A DNA stretch of 54,128 nt from Xanthomonas cassavae CFBP 4642 (GCF_000454545.1 NZ_CM002139.1:4579626-4633753); one strand, 5' to 3'. Positions 34,881-45,269 are shown, counted from the first letter of the stretch. Numbers and translations are program-made. Notes: generated by a model not told the origin, from the letters alone.

Positions 34881-35837
34881 GTGACGACGCTTTCCACCGA
34901 ATACCTGCAAAAGCATCTGGGCCGCCTGCAGCGCAGCCTGCCGATGGCGCTGTTCAATCGGTTTCTCGAAATCGACGTGATGACGCAGGCCGCATCGCTG
35001 TCGTTCTATGCGCTGCTGTCGCTGGCGCCGTTGCTGGTCTTGCTGCTGTGGCTGACTGCCTCGCTGTATCCACCTGCACAGGAAGCGCTGGTGCAGCAGG
35101 TCGCGCAACTGGCCGGCGGTAGCGCTGCCGAGGTGGCCGACACGGTGATCCGCAATGCCACCGACCAGCCCGGCATCGGCTCGCTGGCCGGGCTATGGAG
35201 CACGCTGTTGCTGTTCATCGGTGCCACTGCGGTGTTTGCGCAGTTGCAAAATGCGCTGAACCTGATCTTCCGCACCGACAAGCAGCGCCTGGACGGCATC
35301 ATGGCGTGGCTGAAGAAGCGCGTATTTTCCTTTGGGGTGATCCTGGCGCTGGGCTTTCTGCTGATCGTGTCGATGATCGCCACCACCGCCCTGCAGGTGG
35401 TGTTCGCGCGGCTGCCGTCGGTACTGCCGGCGGTGGGCTATGTGACCACGCTGGCGCTGTATTCGGTGGCGTTCGCGTTTCTGTACCGCTATCTGCCCGA
35501 TCGCACCGTCAACTGGCGGCAGGCCTTCGTCGGCGGCGTCATTACCGCGCTGCTGTTTGCGCTGGGCCGCTATGCCATCGGCGTCTACATCGCCAAGGCC
35601 GCGCCGGGCAGCGCCTACGGCTCGATGGGCACCCTGGTGATCCTGCTGGTGTGGATGTACTACGCCTCGGTGGTGTTCTTCGTCGGAGCCTTACTGACTG
35701 CGGTCATCGACGAGCGCGTGCGCTCGCACCGCAAGCTGCGCGAGGCCGGCGTGGACCCGGATCACCCGCCCGAGGCCATCGCCACGCCCGTGGCGGCAGG
35801 CGCCCCCACGCTGCCGGACACACCTGCGCGCAGCTGA
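34881..35837 (+). CDS. yihY: YihY/BrkB family inner-membrane protein
   Basis: A 318-residue integral membrane protein with about six helices. The N-terminal MTQAASLSFYALLSLAPLLVLLL stretch (residues 34-56) and PGSAYGSMGTLVILLVWMYYAS are typical of the YihY/BrkB family, once misnamed RNase BN. Function is uncertain. GTG 34881 was chosen because AAGGA lies nine bases upstream and it gives the common start VTTLSTEYLQ. An ATG seven codons earlier is possible. It is followed 88 bases later by dnaG. Confidence 0.88.
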   Translation: MTTLSTEYLQKHLGRLQRSLPMALFNRFLEIDVMTQAASLSFYALLSLAPLLVLLLWLTASLYPPAQEALVQQVAQLAGGSAAEVADTVIRNATDQPGIGSLAGLWSTLLLFIGATAVFAQLQNALNLIFRTDKQRLDGIMAWLKKRVFSFGVILALGFLLIVSMIATTALQVVFARLPSVLPAVGYVTTLALYSVAFAFLYRYLPDRTVNWRQAFVGGVITALLFALGRYAIGVYIAKAAPGSAYGSMGTLVILLVWMYYASVVFFVGALLTAVIDERVRSHRKLREAGVDPDHPPEAIATPVAAGAPTLPDTPARS

Positions 35838-35925
35838 CCCGGCGAAGGTGTGCTGCACATGGCCGACATGCTTCTGGCGGCGGGCCGACTCAGGCTGGCG
35901 CCAGCGGCTGGGATATCCTAGCGGG

Positions 35926-37683
35926 ATGGCCCGCATCCCCGACGCATTCATCGACGAACTGCTTGCACGTACCGACATCGTCGAGATAGTGGGCGGCCGC
36001 GTGCCGCTCAAGCGTCAGGGCAAGGAGTATTCGGCGCGCTGCCCGTTCCACGACGAGCGCTCGGCCTCGTTCACGGTCTCGCCGACCAAGCAGTTCTATC
36101 ACTGCTTCGGCTGCGGCGCGCATGGCACTGCGATCAGCTTCCTGATGAATTACGACCGCCTCGAGTTTCTCGATGCGGTCGACGAGCTGGCCAAGCGCGC
36201 CGGCATGGAGATCCCGCGCGACACCCAGCAGCGCACCCCGCAACAACAGGACGACAGCCGCGAGCTGTACTCGGCGCTGGAGGCGGCGACCAAGTTCTTT
36301 CAGCGCCAGCTCGACGGCAACGCACGCGCCGCCGAGTACCTGGACGGACGCGGCGTGGATGCGGAGAACCGCGCGCGGTTCCAGATCGGCTACGCGCCCG
36401 ATGGCTACAGCGCATTGAAGGACACCCTGGGCATCGATACACGACGCATGAGCGTGCTCGAACGCGCCGGGCTGTTTTCCAAGAACAACCGCGGCCATGT
36501 CTACGACAAGTTCCGCGACCGGGTGATGTTCCCGATCTTCGACCGCCGCGGCCGGGTGATCGCCTTCGGCGGACGCATTCTGGGCGCGCCGGCTGATGGC
36601 CGCGACCCGGGCCCGAAGTACCTCAATTCGCCGGAAACCGCGCTGTTCCACAAGGGCCGCGAGTTGTACGGCCTGTGGCAGGTGCGCCAGGCCAACCAGA
36701 AGATCGAACGGCTGATCGTGGTGGAGGGCTACATGGACGTGGTCTCGCTGTTTCAGTTCGGCGTCACCCAGGCGGTGGCCACGCTGGGCACGGCGACCAC
36801 GCCCGAACATGCCGAACTGCTGTTCCGCAATGCGCCGGACGTGGTGTTCTGTTTCGATGGCGACAACGCCGGCCGCAAGGCCGGCTGGCGCGCGCTCGAG
36901 TCGGTACTGCCGCGCATGAAGGACGGCCGCCAGGCGTTCTTCCTGTTCCTGCCCGACGGCGAAGACCCGGACACCATCGTGCGCAAGGAAGGCGCGCAGG
37001 CCTTCGATACGCGCCTGAAACAGGCCACGCCGCTGTCGCAGTTCTTCTTCGACGAGATGTCGCGCGAGATCAACCTGCATACGCTGGACGGCAAGGCGCG
37101 CCTGGCCGAACGCGCCAAACCGATGCTGGCGCAGATACCCGAAGGCGCGTTCGGCGATCTGATGCGGCAAGAACTGGCGCGCATGACCGGCGTGGGGGCC
37201 TCGCCCAGTTCGCCCGGCCACGGCGCCACGCCGCAGGCCCGCGTACCCGCGCGGGTCGGCGCACCGGTGCAGCGGCGCAGCCTGGTGCGCGCCTCCATCG
37301 CGATCCTGCTGCAGCAGCCCTCGCTGGCGATGAGCCTGGAGGGCCAACACAACTTCGCTGGCCTGCGCTTGCCTGGAATCGAGTTGTTGATGGAACTGCT
37401 TGCGCTGGTACGGCAACGCCCCGACATCAGTACCGGCGCGCTGTTGGAACACTTTACCGAACGCGAGGAACAAGCCGCGCTGCAGAAGCTGGCCGCGCAG
37501 GTGCTGCCAGGCGACGAGCAGAGCTGGGCGATCGAGTTGCACGACGCCATGGCCCAGCTCGATCGGCAACTGCTGCAGCAACGCCTGGAAGAATTGCAGG
37601 CCAAACAACGTGCGCAAGGCCTGGACGACACGGATAAGTACGAATTGCGCGAACTGCTGCGCCTGCGTCCCGGAGCGCGCTGA
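35926..37683 (+). CDS. dnaG: DNA primase
   Basis: A 585-residue primase that makes RNA primers at the replication fork. The CHC2 zinc ribbon has Cys39, His42, Cys60 and Cys63. A RNA-polymerase-like core follows, with the TOPRIM motif VVEGYMDVVSL (near 268) and the CFDGDNAGRKA acidic pair. The C-terminal helicase-binding domain (about 440-585) follows a Pro/Ala-rich linker. The start is ATG 35926 with GCGGG just before it. It is the last gene of the rpsU-yqeY-yihY-dnaG region; rpoD, which follows in E. coli, is not adjacent here. Confidence 0.97.
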   Translation: MARIPDAFIDELLARTDIVEIVGGRVPLKRQGKEYSARCPFHDERSASFTVSPTKQFYHCFGCGAHGTAISFLMNYDRLEFLDAVDELAKRAGMEIPRDTQQRTPQQQDDSRELYSALEAATKFFQRQLDGNARAAEYLDGRGVDAENRARFQIGYAPDGYSALKDTLGIDTRRMSVLERAGLFSKNNRGHVYDKFRDRVMFPIFDRRGRVIAFGGRILGAPADGRDPGPKYLNSPETALFHKGRELYGLWQVRQANQKIERLIVVEGYMDVVSLFQFGVTQAVATLGTATTPEHAELLFRNAPDVVFCFDGDNAGRKAGWRALESVLPRMKDGRQAFFLFLPDGEDPDTIVRKEGAQAFDTRLKQATPLSQFFFDEMSREINLHTLDGKARLAERAKPMLAQIPEGAFGDLMRQELARMTGVGASPSSPGHGATPQARVPARVGAPVQRRSLVRASIAILLQQPSLAMSLEGQHNFAGLRLPGIELLMELLALVRQRPDISTGALLEHFTEREEQAALQKLAAQVLPGDEQSWAIELHDAMAQLDRQLLQQRLEELQAKQRAQGLDDTDKYELRELLRLRPGAR

Positions 37684-37707
37684 TCACCCAGCGCCCCGCC
37701 CTTCCGT

Positions 37708-37731
37708 TACCGACGTATGCGGCCGTCGGTA
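37708..37731 (+). terminator. Hairpin between dnaG and the convergent lipase gene
   Basis: Perfect 8-bp arms TACCGACG and CGTCGGTA around an 8-base loop, 24 bases after the dnaG stop. No T-run, so possibly shared by both convergent genes. Confidence 0.55.
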
Positions 37732-37753
37732 GCGACCGGAGATCGCCGCACGC

Positions 37754-38965
37754 TCATATATCCTTGAACAAGGTCTTGGCCATCGATTCGACCGACATGC
37801 CGACGGCCTCGATCTTGTCGGCATCGGCCAGCGCCACCTGGGCGGCATGCGCAACCAACCGATCGATCAGGTCGTCACGGGCTTGGGTCGCATCCACACT
37901 CTGCGTCTGCGGCGTCACCGGCACCGGTGTCAGCCATTCGGCGATCAATGCCTGGTAGGCGGTGGTGTGCTGATGGGCCATCTGCTCGAGAAATTGCACG
38001 ATGGTGGTGGGGATGCCGGTCAGGGTGCCGCTTAGCGGCTGATTGTTGATCTGCTGGTAGCTCACCGTGGACGCCACCGCGTTGGCGATGGCCACATCGA
38101 CCAATACGTCGATTTCCTTGATCGGCGTGTTGCGGTAAAGCGTCTTGATCTGGCTGAGCATCGGCACGGCCCAGGCATGGGGCACGCAATCGAGCGTGTT
38201 CCACAGATCGACGTTCCATCTCTGGTACGGCACGGCCCCAGCCGCTGGCGGGGGCAATGCCTGCGCGCACAACGATGCAAACGCACCGTTGCCGGGAGTA
38301 GCGCCGGCCGTGGGGTAACAGTGCACCGCGTTGAAATTGTCCAGCTTGCCATTGGTCTTCAACCAGGTCGCCAAGGTCGGCGATAGCGCGCCACCCAGGC
38401 TATGCCCGGCGAAGATCACCGTCGCCTTGCTGCCATCCAGCGATTGCAGGAATTCCAGCAATCCCGTGTTCGGCGCCAGCGCAGAGGGTGGACTCACCAT
38501 GTTGAGCAGATGCCACACGCCAGTCGCCGCTCCTATCGAGATGACCACGCTCCCGGGCTTGATTGGCTTTTTTGCGGCGACCGGAGCGGTGCCGAGCAGC
38601 GGCGAGTAGCTCGTAAAGTCCACTACCGAGGAAACGTCGAAGTCTTCGGTGAACCAGTCGTAGAGCGATTCTGGATTGGTAGCGCTCAGCGCAACGACAT
38701 ACGCTTCGCCGATGCCAGGCATGGCGTCGGTATGGGCGACATACATCGCATTGCCCGACAGCGACGAATTGGGCGCCTGCCAGACCTGAGGCCCCCACAC
38801 CAGCTGCCAATCGCCGATTCTGTCCTGGCTGTCGGCCGATGCCAGTGTCTGCAACAACGTGGTCTGGTAGTCCGCTTGCAGCGCTGGCTGGCTGCCCTTG
38901 CGATCGCCAACCCAGTTGGCAAGTGTGGATAGCGCGAACGTCTGCTGATATTGGTCGTAACGCAT
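37754..38965 (-). CDS. Class-3 lipase-like alpha/beta hydrolase
   Basis: A 403-residue protein with the nucleophile elbow AGHSLGGAL at residues 187-195 (Ser189), typical of class-3 (Lipase_3) lipases. The following WNTLDCVPHAW supplies a plausible Asp and His. No signal peptide or membrane helix is seen at the N-terminus (MRYDQYQQTFALSTLANWVGD), so any export would need a non-Sec route. AAGGAG lies nine bases before ATG 38965. Phospholipase or triglyceride activity is inferred from the family only. It is convergent with dnaG. Confidence 0.8.
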   Translation of the reverse strand: MRYDQYQQTFALSTLANWVGDRKGSQPALQADYQTTLLQTLASADSQDRIGDWQLVWGPQVWQAPNSSLSGNAMYVAHTDAMPGIGEAYVVALSATNPESLYDWFTEDFDVSSVVDFTSYSPLLGTAPVAAKKPIKPGSVVISIGAATGVWHLLNMVSPPSALAPNTGLLEFLQSLDGSKATVIFAGHSLGGALSPTLATWLKTNGKLDNFNAVHCYPTAGATPGNGAFASLCAQALPPPAAGAVPYQRWNVDLWNTLDCVPHAWAVPMLSQIKTLYRNTPIKEIDVLVDVAIANAVASTVSYQQINNQPLSGTLTGIPTTIVQFLEQMAHQHTTAYQALIAEWLTPVPVTPQTQSVDATQARDDLIDRLVAHAAQVALADADKIEAVGMSVESMAKTLFKDI

Positions 38966-39270
38966 GCAATAACTCCTTTTCCTGGCGTTGCGTGGACACG
39001 CGAGCAAACACGAGCGCAGCGGCAGCATGCGCACTAGAATCTAGCAAGGATTCACGAGCGCAGATGTCGGGTACAGCGCACTTTGGACCTGTCGCACGGA
39101 TCGAATCGCGCGCTGCCACGTTCGTTGCTGGCTGGCCGGTTCCGGACCGGCGCAACAGCACGCCATGCTGAAGCCAACCGCAATGACGCGGCGGGCGCCA
39201 CACCCTCACAGGCAGTGAACTGACCTCTACAATGGCAGGCCGCTGGGCCACTTCCCCTCAAGTACACACG
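38966..39270. other. Divergent gap between lipase and symporter genes
   Basis: Contains the short palindrome CTAGAATCTAG at about 39029-39039, close to where the lipase promoter should lie. I see no small gene. Confidence 0.45.
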
Positions 39271-40275
39271 ATGATCAAACACTGGCTGGCGCGGTTGCGC
39301 ATCGATCCCTTCACCCTTGCGCTGCTGTGCACAGTCACGCTCGCCTCGCTGCTGCCGGTATCCGGTACCGCTGCTGCGGTCATGGACGATGTGACGGACG
39401 TGGCGATCGCCGCACTATTCTTCCTGCATGGCGCGCGGCTGTCGCGCGAGGCGGTCAGGGCCGGCGCGCTGCACTGGCGGCTGCATCTGGTGATCCTGGC
39501 CTGCACCTTCGTGATGTTTCCGCTGCTCGGGCTGCTGCTCAAGCCGCTGGCGCATGTGGCACTGACGCCGGAGTTGTACATCGGCGTGCTGTTCCTGTGC
39601 GCGCTGCCGTCCACCGTGCAGTCCTCCATCGCGTTCACCTCGATGGCGCGCGGCAATGTCCCGGCCGCGGTCTGCGCGGCCTCGCTTTCCAGCCTGCTGG
39701 GGGTGTTCTTCACTCCGCTGCTGATGGGCGCGATGGTCGGCAGCCAAGGCGCAATGGCACATCCGGCCGACGCGATCGGCAAGATCCTGCTGCAGTTGCT
39801 GGTGCCGTTCCTGGCTGGCCACTTCCTGCGCCCATGGATTGGCGCCTGGGTCGAACGGCATCGCGCGGTGCTGCGTTACACCGACCAGGCCACCATCCTG
39901 CTGGTGGTCTACACCGCCTTCAGCGCGTCGGTGAACGAAGGGCTGTGGCAGAAGACCCCGCTGCCTGCCCTGCTTTCGGTGATCGGCGTGGCAGCCCTGT
40001 TGCTGGCGATGGCGATGGTCTCCATCACCTTCCTTGCGCGGCGCCTGCACTTCAACCGCGCCGACGAGATCGCCATCGTGTTCTGCAGCTCGAAAAAAAG
40101 CCTGGCCACCGGCGTACCGATGGCCAAGGTGATGTTCGCCGGTGGCGGGCTGGGCGCGATCGTGCTGCCGATCATGCTGTATCACCAGGTGCAGCTGATC
40201 GTCTGCGCGTTCGTGGCAGCGCGCTATGCGCGCAACGCTCCAGCCGATGCACCTCCTCAGTCCGGGATACGCTAG
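39271..40275 (+). CDS. Bile acid:sodium symporter-family transporter
   Basis: A 334-residue membrane protein with nine to ten helices. It matches the SBF-like/YfeH branch: LRIDPFTLALLCTV opening, FFLHGARLSREAV, CALPSTVQSSIAFTSMARGN (the crossover Na+-site region) and CSSKKSLATGVPMAK in the second half. Substrate is unknown; the YfeH branch is distant from true bile-acid carriers. ATG 39271 gives the conserved start MIKHWLARL; the ribosome site is weak. It is followed by a lipoprotein pseudogene. Confidence 0.88.
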   Translation: MIKHWLARLRIDPFTLALLCTVTLASLLPVSGTAAAVMDDVTDVAIAALFFLHGARLSREAVRAGALHWRLHLVILACTFVMFPLLGLLLKPLAHVALTPELYIGVLFLCALPSTVQSSIAFTSMARGNVPAAVCAASLSSLLGVFFTPLLMGAMVGSQGAMAHPADAIGKILLQLLVPFLAGHFLRPWIGAWVERHRAVLRYTDQATILLVVYTAFSASVNEGLWQKTPLPALLSVIGVAALLLAMAMVSITFLARRLHFNRADEIAIVFCSSKKSLATGVPMAKVMFAGGGLGAIVLPIMLYHQVQLIVCAFVAARYARNAPADAPPQSGIR

Positions 40276-40510
40276 CCGCGCATCGCGTTTGCCTGCTGGC
40301 GACCGCTGGCGGCCAGGCAGCTGTCAGGTGCATCCGCGCATGCTCGTTCCCGCCTGAGACAGGCATCACCACCGACATCCGCTCGGGATGGCAGCAGTTC
40401 GCATTGCCCGCGTTGACCAACATCCCGACAGCTCGCACTTTCCGACGTGCAGTAGAGCGCCGCGACCCGGTTCGATGCTGCGTTCGACTTTCGTCACAGA
40501 GAGCGTGTCC

Positions 40511-41755
40511 ATGGCTGTCTCATTGCGTTCGCCGCCTCCTGCGCTGTGCGTGCTTTTTCTGCTGCTTGCGACACTGAGCGCCTGCGAAAGAACCACTCCA
40601 GGCGCGCCGCCCGGTACGGCCGCCACGCCTGCAGCCATCGCGGCCGGCATCGACTGGAACGAAGGTCACGTCAAAAAGGTCTTCGAAGAAGCCCAAAAGA
40701 CCGGCAAACCGGTGCTGCTCTACTAGGACGATTGGGCGCTACTCGCCGGTTACAGCTGGCTCCACGACAATCAACTGGTCGATGCCAAGCAGGCCCCCGT
40801 CGTGCTGGCAAGCTTGGCAAAGACAGCGCCGCAGCCAGCATTACAACGGCAATTCGGCCTGCTGGCGGTGCTCGCCGACAGGCAGCAACCGGTCGCCACG
40901 CCTGCAACGCGTGCCTTGCTGCAGGCGGTAAATCGCCGACCCGGCCGACGTCCGGACCAACCTGCATGTCCCAGTCTCCGGTGCAGCCACCCTGAGGCCT
41001 CGGCCAGCGACGATGCGCGCGAGCGGGCCAGCCTGTCCGAGGCGTTCAATCGGGCATTGGCGCAGGCCTATGCCGATCCCACGCTGCCGATCGTGGACCG
41101 GCTGCGTCCCGCGTTTGCAATGATCGCGCTCGCACACCTGTCTCAGGGGGAGCCCGAAGCCAGCGAGCAAGAAGGACCGCAGCCGCTGCCGGCCGACGTC
41201 ATCGAGACCGTGCATCAACGTATGCACTGGGCCGTTGCAACGGCCAAGACTCCCGAAGAGCGCCAATCCGCGATCGAGAGCGCGGTCGATCTATTGGTGG
41301 AGGTAGGTGACAACAGTGCGGCCGAACAGTTGCTGCTGGCCGAATTGGGCCGCAGCAAGATGCCATCCTGCTGCATGCCTTACCTGGGCCACCTGCCCGA
41401 AGAACGCGGCGACAGCAAGACCGCGCTGTCCTGGTTCAAGAACGCGTACGCCATACCCGGCAGCGAAGGAACGCTTGTGCAGCGCGGCGCCACGTATCTG
41501 GATGCCATGATCCGCCTCAACCCGGACGATGCCGCAGGTATCGAAGCGCGTGCAGGCCAGGTGATCGGCGATCTGGCCGAACAGCCCGATGGCTATCTGC
41601 GCAAGAACCGCAGGCACTTCAACCCGGTAGGCGCGTCGCTGCAGGCCTGGAGCAAACAGCATCCGGCGCAAGGCAGCGCAGTGCTGGCGCGCTTGCGGCA
41701 GAAGGCGCAAACCCTCTGTAGCAGCAGGACCGATTGCGTCGCCTGGCTGGGCTAA
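40511..41755 (+). pseudogene. Thioredoxin-like lipoprotein, deleted for its redox centre
   Basis: ATG 40511 starts a lipoprotein signal ending LATLSAC. After AGIDWNEGHVKKVFEEAQKT and GKPVLLY the frame hits TAG at 40724. Homologues as I know them continue with a thioredoxin fold carrying WCxxC and about a hundred further residues. Here the sequence passes directly into a downstream helical region (DDWALLAGYSW), in the same frame. A second lesion lies at about 40930-40995, where the better reading (ADPADVRTNLHV) is one frame off and then returns. The remaining 260 residues (TPR-like helices ending CVAWLG) are open. The gene is almost certainly inactive. Confidence 0.82.
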
Positions 41756-41810
41756 GGGAGCAGGCGCCCAGCACGCCTGCAGCGCACACTGCCGGCCGCT
41801 GTAAAGGACA

Positions 41811-42707
41811 CTAACGCACCCACGGCAACAACAGGTGATCGACCATCAGGAAGGCAAACAGCGCCATCAGATAGACGATGGAGTAGCCGAACATCTTCAT
41901 CGAAAACAATTCGTCCGGCGGATCGAGCATGCGCCAGGCGTACCAGAGGAACACCACGTTGAGCACCAACGCACCGCCCAGGTAGAACATCCCGCTCATG
42001 CCCACCACCACCGGCAGCAACGTCACGAGCGCCAGCAGCACTGTGTACACCAGGATCTGCTTGCGCGTATGCGGCACGCCATGGGTCACCGGCAACATCG
42101 GGATCGCGGCCTTGGCGTAATCGGCGCGGCGGAAGATCGCCAGCGCCCAGAAATGCGGCGGCGTCCAGATGAAGATGATCAGCACCAGCAACGAGGCATT
42201 GATCCAATCGGCGCTGGTCGGCAAGCCGGTTACCGCGGCCCATCCCAGCATCGGCGGCGTGGCGCCGGCCAGACCGCCGATCACGATGTTCTGCGAGGTC
42301 GCGCGTTTCAGGTAGACGGTGTAGATCACCGCGTAGCCAATCAGCGAGGCGAAGGTCAGCACTGCGGTGATCACGTTCACCCACATCACCAGCAGGGTCA
42401 TGGAGATCACGATCAGCGCGCCGGCGAACACCAGCACCTGCCACGGCCGCACCTTGCCCACCACCAGCGGACGCCACGAGGTGCGTGCCATCTGCGCGTC
42501 GATCTTGGCATCGAGCAATTGATTGATCGCCGCCGCTGCCGAGGCCGCCAGCCAGATGCCCAGAAAGCCCAGCACGCCGGTGCGCACCTGCACCCAGGAC
42601 GGCATGCCGGGAATGGCCAGGAACATGCCCACCAGCGCGGTGAACACGATCAATGCCACCACCTTGGGTTTGGTCAGATCCCAGTAATCGCGTGCGCTGA
42701 CGGCCAT
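41811..42707 (-). CDS. ctaB: Protohaem IX farnesyltransferase (haem O synthase)
   Basis: A 298-residue UbiA-type prenyltransferase (CyoE/CtaB) that adds a farnesyl chain to haem B for oxidase maturation. The Mg-diphosphate motif [15 protein letters not shown] and the second motif region [17 protein letters not shown] are present, with about nine membrane helices. ATG 42707 has GGAG five bases upstream. A GTG two codons earlier overlaps the ctaA stop (GTGA). Either way it is coupled to ctaA. It is the last gene of the cytochrome-oxidase block. Confidence 0.94.
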   Translation of the reverse strand: MAVSARDYWDLTKPKVVALIVFTALVGMFLAIPGMPSWVQVRTGVLGFLGIWLAASAAAAINQLLDAKIDAQMARTSWRPLVVGKVRPWQVLVFAGALIVISMTLLVMWVNVITAVLTFASLIGYAVIYTVYLKRATSQNIVIGGLAGATPPMLGWAAVTGLPTSADWINASLLVLIIFIWTPPHFWALAIFRRADYAKAAIPMLPVTHGVPHTRKQILVYTVLLALVTLLPVVVGMSGMFYLGGALVLNVVFLWYAWRMLDPPDELFSMKMFGYSIVYLMALFAFLMVDHLLLPWVR

Positions 42708-42709
42708 GC

Positions 42710-43873
42710 TCACTCCGGCGCGCGCAACCGCGCCAGCAGGGAGACCAGCACGAACAACAGTGCCACTGCGCCACCGTTATGCAGCACCGAGACTTCCAGC
42801 GGCAGCGCCAGTTTGACGTTAAGCATGCCCAGCGCTACCTGCACGGCCACCAGCAACGCCAATGCGCTTGCCCATACCCGCATGCCCGGCTGGCGCGACA
42901 ATCGCCACGCCAGCCACCACAGGTACAGCGCGGTCGCAATCGCCCACAGCCGGTGCGCCATCTGGATGGCGATACGCGCCGCGCCATCGAGCACGCCACC
43001 TTCGTAATCCACGCCGATACCGCGCCACAGCGTGAAACCCTCGCGGAAGTCGTGCGGCGGCCACCACTGGCTGACGCAACGCGGGAAGTTGTCTGCAGAC
43101 CAGCTGCCGCCGCCGCACGCCAGCGCGGCGTAGTTGGCGCTGACCCAGCCACCGAGCGCGATCTGCAGGCCCAGCACCGCCACGCCCAGCCGCAGCAACC
43201 ATTTCAACCGCGAGGCGTCGGCCAGCGTGATCGGCAAGTGCGTGGCACGCCAGGCCATCCACACCAGCAGCGAGAACATCAGCATGCCGCCGAGCAGATG
43301 GCCCATCACCACGATGGGCTTGAGCAGCAGCGTCACCGTCCACATGCCCAGCAGCGCCTGGAAGATCACCACCGCCAGCGTCAGCACGGCCGCGCGCGCC
43401 AGATCGATATTGCTCCAGCGCAACGCAGCCAACAGCAGGATGGCTTCGCCCGCCAGCGCCACGCCCATCGCCCCCCCCTGCCACCCGGACATGTACAGCG
43501 GGATCGACAACGCCACCAGTACCGCGGCCGAGACGACCTGGGCAATGCCCATGCGACGGCGGCGCGCGGCCAGCAGCGTCAGCACCAGCACCTCCACACC
43601 CAGCGCCCCGGCCAGGAAGCGGTGCACCTGCTCGCGCCAGGCCTTGTGCGACTCCAGCGGCCGGATCTTGCTGGCCACATGCGTGTTGGCTTCGTCGGTG
43701 GTCTGCGGCCAGGTCACGCGGCCGTAGCAGGTCGGCCAGTCCGGGCAGCTCATGCCGGCATCGGACAGGCGCACGAACGAGCCGAACAGGATCGTGCTCG
43801 CAGTGAACAACGCTGCCAGCCAGGCCATGCGGTGGAAGTGGCGAAATAGTGCCGGTGGCGCGAACAGATTCAT
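42710..43873 (-). CDS. ctaA: Haem A synthase (COX15/CtaA)
   Basis: A 387-residue integral membrane enzyme that oxidises the C8 methyl of haem O to give haem A. Eight helices are evident. Haem-ligand His residues occur in [25 protein letters not shown] and LHNGGAV. An extracytoplasmic Cys pair lies in [14 protein letters not shown], and another loop has CGGGSW and CVSQW. It is 11 bases downstream of the hypothetical 43884-44459 gene and overlaps the ctaB region, so haem O to haem A steps are co-expressed. Confidence 0.94.
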   Translation of the reverse strand: MNLFAPPALFRHFHRMAWLAALFTASTILFGSFVRLSDAGMSCPDWPTCYGRVTWPQTTDEANTHVASKIRPLESHKAWREQVHRFLAGALGVEVLVLTLLAARRRRMGIAQVVSAAVLVALSIPLYMSGWQGGAMGVALAGEAILLLAALRWSNIDLARAAVLTLAVVIFQALLGMWTVTLLLKPIVVMGHLLGGMLMFSLLVWMAWRATHLPITLADASRLKWLLRLGVAVLGLQIALGGWVSANYAALACGGGSWSADNFPRCVSQWWPPHDFREGFTLWRGIGVDYEGGVLDGAARIAIQMAHRLWAIATALYLWWLAWRLSRQPGMRVWASALALLVAVQVALGMLNVKLALPLEVSVLHNGGAVALLFVLVSLLARLRAPE

Positions 43874-43883
43874 CGAAACGGGC

Positions 43884-44459
43884 TCACATCAGTTTCAGCA
43901 GCTTGGCCAGATCCGAACGCAGGCCGGCCGGGTCGAAGCCCGGGGCATAGCGCAGGATTACGAAGCCATTGGGGTCGATCACATACACCGGCACGCCGGC
44001 CGCATCGTCTGCATGCGGCAGCGCGCCGCGCAGCTGCAGGTCGTCGCGCAGCACGCGCAAGGCCGGCATCGACGGCAGCCCGGCCGGCGGCGTACCGATC
44101 CACAGCACCTCCACCTTGTCGGCGCGATGGCCCAGCAATTGCCACACCTTGTCCAGTTCCGCGGCCAATGCCACGCACTGCTGCGCACACCCTGCAGGCG
44201 GAGCCAATGCGATCCGCCATACGCGCTCGCCAGGTGCCCATGCATACGGCTGCCAGTCCGCGCGCACGGGCGTCAGCGCGCGCAGGTCGGCAGGCGGATT
44301 GAGCAATTGGCCATTGTTGCGCATCGATGCCGGCTGCCAGCCGGAGAAGCGCAGCACGCCGGCCAGCAACATCGAGCCGAAGAACAGCACCGCCAGGGCA
44401 ATCAGCATTCTGCGGCCGCGTTTGACCGCGTGCGGTGTGGCCGATGGAGAGGTGGTCAT
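43884..44459 (-). CDS. Membrane-anchored protein of the cytochrome-oxidase locus
   Basis: A 191-residue protein with one N-terminal membrane helix (about residues 18-38) and a periplasmic domain of thioredoxin-like appearance. It has a C-x3-C motif (CAQQC near 92) and a VYVIDPNGFVILRYAPGFDPAGLRSDLAKLLKLM ending in which positions 150-175 recall SCO1 proteins. It lies between SURF1 and ctaA, so a role in oxidase assembly, possibly redox or copper handling, is a reasonable inference. I do not know a characterised homologue. Confidence 0.75.
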   Translation of the reverse strand: MTTSPSATPHAVKRGRRMLIALAVLFFGSMLLAGVLRFSGWQPASMRNNGQLLNPPADLRALTPVRADWQPYAWAPGERVWRIALAPPAGCAQQCVALAAELDKVWQLLGHRADKVEVLWIGTPPAGLPSMPALRVLRDDLQLRGALPHADDAAGVPVYVIDPNGFVILRYAPGFDPAGLRSDLAKLLKLM

Positions 44460-44486
44460 AGCGGCGATTTTCTCATGCCGCAGGCG

Positions 44487-45209
44487 TCAGTGCCCGCGCC
44501 TGCGTCGTCGCGCACGCCAGCTCAGCAGCGTGGCGGTGCTCAGCACCGCAAGCGCCAGCCCGAACCATTGCACCGCGTAACCCAAGTGCCGCGCGGGCGG
44601 CAGCGTATTCGGCAGCACGTCCAGATCGCGCACGTAGCCCATCGGCAACGCCGGATCCAGACGCAGCACCTGCGACGAAATGTCGCGCCTGCCCAAGGCC
44701 TCGCACACGGCCTGCGGGTCCAGCCGCGTGGCCAGCCAGGTGGCCGCAGTGACGGTGGGCGCCAGTGCAGGGCCGATCGCCAGACCGGCCGACGGTGGTG
44801 CACTGACCAGGCCCCGCACCGCCCGCACGCCGTCGAGCGCCGCGATACTGGGCAGCTGCCGATTCGCCGGCAACGGCAGCCAGCCAAGATCGACCAACAG
44901 CGTCCCCGCTGCCCCCTCCACTGCGGCCAGTTGATACACACGCACACCGGCACGCCCATCATGCAGTTGGTTATCCAGTAGGACCTGTTGCGGCAGGAAG
45001 CGCACGCGCCCACTGACCCAGCTCAGCGCCTGCGGGCTGGCCAGTGCCTGCACCAGGGTCAACGGCTCCTCCCGCACATGCGCCGCGCGTTCCAGCAGCG
45101 CCTCCTTGCTATGCATGCGTTGCAGCTGCCACTGCCCCAGCGACGCAAACCCCGCGCTCACCAGCACCGCCAACGCCCAGCCCAGCACCGTCGTGTGCTT
45201 GCGCGTCAT
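44487..45209 (-). CDS. SURF1-family cytochrome oxidase assembly protein
   Basis: A 240-residue protein with one helix at each end (about 8-25 and 213-231) and a periplasmic domain between, the SURF1/Shy1 topology. Motifs GQWQLQRMHSKEALLER, LLVDLGWLPLPANR and HLGYAVQWFGLALAV are diagnostic. SURF1 helps insert haem A into subunit I. It is the first gene of the ctaA/ctaB assembly group and is divergent from the 45270-45488 gene. Confidence 0.93.
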   Translation of the reverse strand: MTRKHTTVLGWALAVLVSAGFASLGQWQLQRMHSKEALLERAAHVREEPLTLVQALASPQALSWVSGRVRFLPQQVLLDNQLHDGRAGVRVYQLAAVEGAAGTLLVDLGWLPLPANRQLPSIAALDGVRAVRGLVSAPPSAGLAIGPALAPTVTAATWLATRLDPQAVCEALGRRDISSQVLRLDPALPMGYVRDLDVLPNTLPPARHLGYAVQWFGLALAVLSTATLLSWRARRRRRGH

Positions 45210-45269
45210 GACAAGCGGCGCAAAAAGGCGTGCAATGCGACAACCATGCCGACGACCACCGGGGCTGCT

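Noticed and set aside
35890..37617. Minus-strand frame opposite dnaG
   Set aside because: Shadow of dnaG; translation is unlike any known family.
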